Assembly (NCBI GenBank): GCA_036939755.1
Contig: JALLAZ010001548.1
Span: 1 to 11,521 of the forward strand
Direction of reading: 5' to 3'
DNA: 11,521 bases
Source of the DNA: Stephanodiscus triporus
Lineage: Eukaryota; Bacillariophyta; Thalassiosirophyceae; Thalassiosirales; Thalassiosiraceae
Made by a program: the position numbers and the translations under genes. The notes beneath the pieces were generated by a model, which was not told the origin of the DNA, did no database searches, and worked only from the letters and a program-made list of their open reading frames with translations. Positions 9,301-11,521 of this stretch are shown here, one piece after another; position 1 is the first letter of the stretch; each line of letters starts with the position of its first letter.

Positions 9301-9766
9301 AGTCGGGGTTAATGAAGAAGCCCAATTCGGATACTCCGTTTCACTCTCTGGCGATGGAAAGCGCCTTGTCGTTGGTTCCAATGGCTTCAGTAGTCCGGAT
9401 GTGTCAAAGGTGGGTCTTTGTGCAGTGTACGAACTCCAAGAAGTGAATTGGATAGAAGTTGGAAATTCGATTGGCAACAGAGAAAACGAAGAGACTGGGT
9501 CTCATGTCTCCATTTCAAAAAATGGCAACGCCGTCAGCTGTAGCAAAAGCATGTCCATCGATGGCACTTTGATTGGGTCGGTTGTGGTCCTTGAGGAAAA
9601 TCGGACAGGTTGGAATGTAGCTGATATAGTCATTTCTTCTCTCGGAAATTCATCAACATTCGGGGCGTCTGTGTCCCTTTCTCAGGATGGGAAATGGATT
9701 GTTGCAGGAGACCCTTCATACAATTCCTCTACAGGGTTCTTCGAAATATTTACCAGGCTCAAGTAA
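5021..9766 (+). CDS. Large type II membrane protein with disordered N-terminus and C-terminal seven-repeat beta-propeller
   Basis: A single 1581-codon frame without introns ends at TAA, with a second in-frame TAG next to it. The ATG at 5021 has G at -3 and G at +4. Residues 1 to about 955 are polar and low-complexity: Ser runs (18-30, about 227-265), Asp run (288-297), Gly run (448-458) and many charged repeats, with calmer sequence from about 680. A basic stretch (RRKNKRLWKF) precedes a 23-residue helix at 960-982, so the N-terminus is probably cytoplasmic (type II). A Ser/Thr/Pro/Asn-rich stalk (983 to about 1190) and the propeller hold about 14 N-x-S/T sites. Seven repeats of the form G-x-S-V-S-x-S-x-D-G-x-x-x-A-V-G begin near 1201, 1258, 1319, 1372, 1437, 1493 and 1548, matching FG-GAP-like blades. 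The ectodomain has only two cysteines (1467, 1507). A surface or endomembrane binding role is inferred; ligand unknown. Confidence 0.9.
5072..5110 (+). repeat. Poly-Ser tract, (TCG)9 core
   Basis: Thirteen consecutive Ser codons (residues 18-30) are three TCC, nine TCG (5081-5107) and one TCC. The pure trinucleotide run marks a microsatellite likely to vary in length between alleles. Confidence 0.95.
5702..5815 (+). repeat. Ser-rich tract with second (TCG)9 run
   Basis: Residues about 227-265 are almost all Ser, encoded by mixed TCG/TCC/TCA/TCT and then a pure (TCG)9 run at 5756-5782. The run has the same length and phase as the first one, consistent with microsatellite expansion under a reading-frame constraint. 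Confidence 0.92.
5882..5911 (+). repeat. Poly-Asp tract, (GAC)10
   Basis: Ten GAC codons in a row encode residues 288-297. The repeat is the reverse complement of the (TCG)n/(GTC)n runs nearby, so the same repeat class in the opposite orientation gives acidic rather than Ser sequence. Confidence 0.95.
6362..6394 (+). repeat. Poly-Gly tract, (GGC)11
   Basis: Eleven GGC codons encode residues 448-458, followed by more Gly-rich sequence up to about 6440. Expected to be a flexible linker in the cytoplasmic half of the protein. Confidence 0.95.
7898..7966 (+). other. Transmembrane helix of the large protein
   Basis: Residues 960-982 form the only long hydrophobic stretch in the protein, rich in Leu, Val and Gly and ending in AWWGV. 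The N-terminal flank is strongly basic and the C-terminal flank is not, which by the positive-inside rule puts the N-terminus in the cytosol and the propeller outside or in the lumen. It would act as a signal anchor. Confidence 0.88.
8600..9763 (+). other. Seven-blade FG-GAP-like propeller domain
   Basis: Residues about 1194-1581 contain seven repeats spaced 53-63 residues apart. Each has a (F/S)-G-x-S-V-S strand, an S-x-D/N-G turn, an A/V-V-G strand and a later V-x-V-Y/F strand. Blades 2, 3, 5 and 6 add an aromatic outer strand (for example SWLQLG, WIEVGN). Blade 7 ends at VYxF-type sequence (FFEIFTRLK) without that outer strand. A matching beta-strand (LSLLIQ, residues 1176-1181) lies just before blade 1, which suggests closure of the ring by the N-terminal strand. 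Blade 6 is the most degenerate. Confidence 0.8.
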
Positions 9767-10219
9767 TAGCCCGATTCATTAAATAGCTATCAAAATGATT
9801 TACAAAAATGAGATATTGCAATTATGAATTTCTAGTCCCTCAAAAACAATGATGAGAAATTTCTTACTGACTCAGTGCAGTTTGGGTAGATAGTCACTTC
9901 TTACCCAGAGGCACACAGGTTCTGGTGAATCATCAGGATGCTCGAACTGGTTCCCGATATTGTCAAACTCTCTGAAGCAAGTTCTTCCCCTTGTTTCATG
10001 TTGCCTGGAATAAGACGTCTACACACGTCTAGAAATGCTCATAAAATTTATGAGAAGAAAACAGTCATTACTCTGATTTTGCATGCTAGTATAACTATCA
10101 TTATCATATCCTGTCCGATGACGAAGGGGCATTCTCGAGCGTACAGGCCGACCAAGAATATCATCGCAAACGTTTTCATAGAGCTCATATCTCATCAGAT
10201 CATCACCATTGTAGCAGTA
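9767..10219. other. Convergent intergenic region with small palindromes
   Basis: This lies between the stop of the large + gene and the stop of the small - gene, so it should hold both 3' ends. It contains an 11-bp palindrome with a TGACTCA core (9866-9876) and a 17-bp palindrome CTCATAAAATTTATGAG (10038-10054). AGACGT and ACGTCT also face each other near 10013-10030. I see no canonical AATAAA on either strand that clearly fits a cleavage site. Confidence 0.5.
10038..10054. repeat. 17-bp perfect palindrome in convergent 3' region
   Basis: CTCATAAA and TTTATGAG are perfect inverted copies around one central A. Its position between two convergent 3' ends could suit a transcript end structure, but an AT-rich palindrome may also be fortuitous. 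Confidence 0.5.
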
Positions 10220-10528
10220 TTATTTTCGCTTCGTCCGGAGGGACTCATCGTACAACAGATCCATAACAAGGAGCGATGGATGCAATTCGAACGAGATCCT
10301 TGTTTCTCGACGATGTACTGGGAGATTGGTGCGATAGCCCAAAGATGATTGCGACAGGTTGTCTTCGCAGTGACCAAGCAACGCCTTCATTCTAATCTCT
10401 CGATTTGAGTAATGCAAAAATGCATCAAAGTGATTGTCAGTGGAGACGTGCGATTTTGGCTTCTTCTTGTTTGAACCACCGTCATATTTCTTGGTGACGA
10501 TGGTGATGGGCTCGCTCAAGGATTTCAT
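10220..10528 (-). CDS. Small conserved-looking protein of unknown function (102 aa)
   Basis: The frame runs from ATG at 10526-10528 to TAA at 10220-10222. The nearest upstream in-frame stop is at 10598-10600, and no ATG lies between, so this ATG is the first possible one unless an upstream exon exists. The protein has a basic, hydrophilic start (KKYDGGSNKKKPKSH), a helix-like middle (DNHFDAFLHYSNREIRMKALLGH) that I give here only as its key part around FLHYSN and RMKALLGH, and a C-terminal motif RRETRISFELHPSLL. It has no signal peptide, no membrane segment and a single cysteine. The balanced residue use and the two compact motifs look like real protein, and I vaguely recall RISFELHP-like endings in small diatom proteins, but I cannot name a function. 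The gene is convergent with the large one. Confidence 0.55.
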   Translation of the reverse strand: MKSLSEPITIVTKKYDGGSNKKKPKSHVSTDNHFDAFLHYSNREIRMKALLGHCEDNLSQSSLGYRTNLPVHRRETRISFELHPSLLVMDLLYDESLRTKRK

Positions 10529-10822
10529 TGTAGTGTCAAAAGTATGAGTGGGTGTGGATTTTAGAATAGCGGTTTGGCTGACTGTCACTGTGGTGACTTA
10601 ATCGATTCGCTGCGCTTCTGAGTATGATTTAGTACTCTTTAAGTGTGTACATAAGTACCAAGTAGAACTGCGAGCGGGTGTGAAGGCACGGAGGAAATGT
10701 TCCTCGCCTCCTGCAACTTCCAATGATGGTGGTGTCAAACTGACATTTTCTTTACATGTTACGATTACAAAAGTGCATAGAGTAGAATGGAAACCCAACG
10801 ATGATGCACGGGCGGATCAATG
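10529..10822 (-). other. Presumed promoter/leader of the small minus-strand gene
   Basis: This interval lies directly upstream of the small gene. On the minus strand it contains TACTAAAT followed by CTCAG (about 10634-10618), which resembles a branch point and acceptor, but the nearest plausible donor would make an intron of only about 41 bases and the frame beyond it hits a stop. I therefore do not call an upstream exon. An open frame at 10598-10798 on the minus strand has no recognisable feature. Confidence 0.35.
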
Positions 10823-10830
10823 TGACGTCA
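10823..10830. promoter_or_regulatory. TGACGTCA palindrome (CRE-type bZIP site)
   Basis: The full 8-bp CRE palindrome lies about 295 bp upstream of the small minus-strand gene's ATG. In the diatom Phaeodactylum, TGACGT-type elements bind bZIP factors and mediate CO2/cAMP responses of a carbonic anhydrase gene, so the motif is meaningful in this lineage. A function here is inferred from motif and position; one such site by chance in the window would not be surprising. Confidence 0.35.
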
Positions 10831-11521
10831 CTTGTTTCCTGTGCCGGGCGGATTATTTCACTGGCGGGAAGAAAGTTCAACTGCTATGATGTTGTTACCT
10901 CTCGTACTCTCTAATCTACTATTCTCTACTATGGTATGACCCATGGCAAGTCCCGTGCAAAAAATGATGTGTGTTTGGTTTGAAGTTTGATTTTTCTGTT
11001 AGTTTTTGTGGAATATCCCTGGCTACAGGGTTAAGCAGTACAAGTTTAACCCCTCTTTGTGAGGCGTAAGATTTTTTTTTCAAACTCATACTAATCCTAC
11101 GTAGCGTCCTACGTACCATAAGTACGCAACCTCTTCCTCACAATAGGCCCAAAAAATCGGCCAACCACGGTGTGGTGCGGAAATGGCCCCAAGCATCGCA
11201 GAAAATAGAGAGTATTATTTTGTGGAGTTCGGTGAGTCACCGCGCTTGAAGTTGAAGCTCATCTTGAAGTATTCTCGTTTTTTGAACAAGAGTGACAGGC
11301 CACGTGAGAATCAAACAAACCCAAGCACAGGAAAAGCTCTGCGGGCACAGTTCTCTGTCGTCGAAGCACACACTTATATTGTAGAGCACAAAACGAATGA
11401 TGAATAGGGTAATTATTTTCTAGGTACCATGGGAGGGGCGGAAAACCGGGGGTTCCAGGAATCACAGAGGGTTTAGATCCCAAACAATGGACAGTTGGCA
11501 AACAATTTCTTTTTGGATAGA
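10831..11521. other. Right-end interval without a convincing gene
   Basis: Overlapping hairpins lie at 11017-11052 and a CCTACGTA direct repeat at 11096-11115. An ATG-initiated 74-codon frame (11183-11407, +) and a minus-strand 80-codon frame over the same bases both lack recognisable motifs, so I call neither. The start or end of a further gene could lie beyond the window edge. Confidence 0.4.
11096..11115. repeat. CCTACGTA direct repeat, 12-bp period
   Basis: CCTACGTA occurs at 11096-11103 and 11108-11115, and TACGTACC also occurs at 4783-4790 upstream of the large gene. The pairs share an ACGT core and could be binding sites for the same bZIP-type factor; this is speculative. Confidence 0.3.

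Noticed and set aside
8600..9763. WD40 reading of the propeller
   Set aside because: The repeats lack the GH...WD signature and fit FG-GAP-like GxSVSxSxDG...AVG blades better.
9938..10348. 136-codon plus-strand ORF
   Set aside because: It has no recognisable motif, and it overlaps the minus-strand frame whose protein looks much more natural.
11183..11407. 74-codon ATG-initiated plus-strand ORF
   Set aside because: Short, with no motif and no context; a minus-strand ORF overlaps it with equal lack of support.
1..11521. CRISPR array, bacterial operon or defence system
   Set aside because: No regularly spaced repeats, no gene strings and no ribosome-binding sites; all signs point to a eukaryotic nuclear genome.

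Overview
The window looks like nuclear DNA of a diatom, most likely a centric species of the Thalassiosirales type. Three things suggest this. The gag/reverse-transcriptase polyprotein remnant belongs to a family I remember as repeated in centric diatom genomes. The large intronless gene encodes a membrane-anchored protein with FG-GAP-like 'S.DG..LAVG' propeller repeats and long Ser/Asp/Gly homopolymers, a style common in diatoms. There is no operon structure and no bacterial ribosome-binding sites. The assignment comes from memory of protein style, not from a search.

Layout: (1) 1 to about 3210, + strand: a decayed, truncated retroelement. A gag-like region with a CCCH zinc finger is followed by the N-terminal part of a reverse transcriptase. 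The reading frame changes at least six times and is interrupted by stops; the 5' end lies outside the window and the 3' part of the RT is lost. (2) About 3214-5020: a non-coding or relic interval. It holds a short inverted repeat and a 15-bp tandem duplication at the RT breakpoint, a CT-rich tract followed by a possible coding relic, a strong inverted repeat (4452-4493), and the presumed promoter and leader of the large gene with a short upstream ORF. (3) 5021-9766, + strand: one uninterrupted 1581-codon gene. It encodes a very long, disordered, GC-rich N-terminal region, one transmembrane helix (about residues 960-982), an N-glycosylation-rich stalk, and seven repeats (about residues 1194-1581) that I interpret as a closed seven-bladed beta-propeller. 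(4) 9767-10219: a convergent intergenic region with small palindromes. (5) 10220-10528, - strand: a small plausible gene of 102 codons and unknown function, convergent with the large gene. (6) 10529-11521: presumed upstream region of the small gene, with a TGACGTCA site, overlapping hairpins and a CCTACGTA repeat; no convincing gene.

The retroelement is dead at this locus. The host genes show no obvious functional partnership. The large protein is best read as a type II surface or endomembrane protein that presents a propeller outside the cytosol and carries a long disordered cytoplasmic tail. The most interesting aspects are its architecture and the sharp compositional difference between its two halves.
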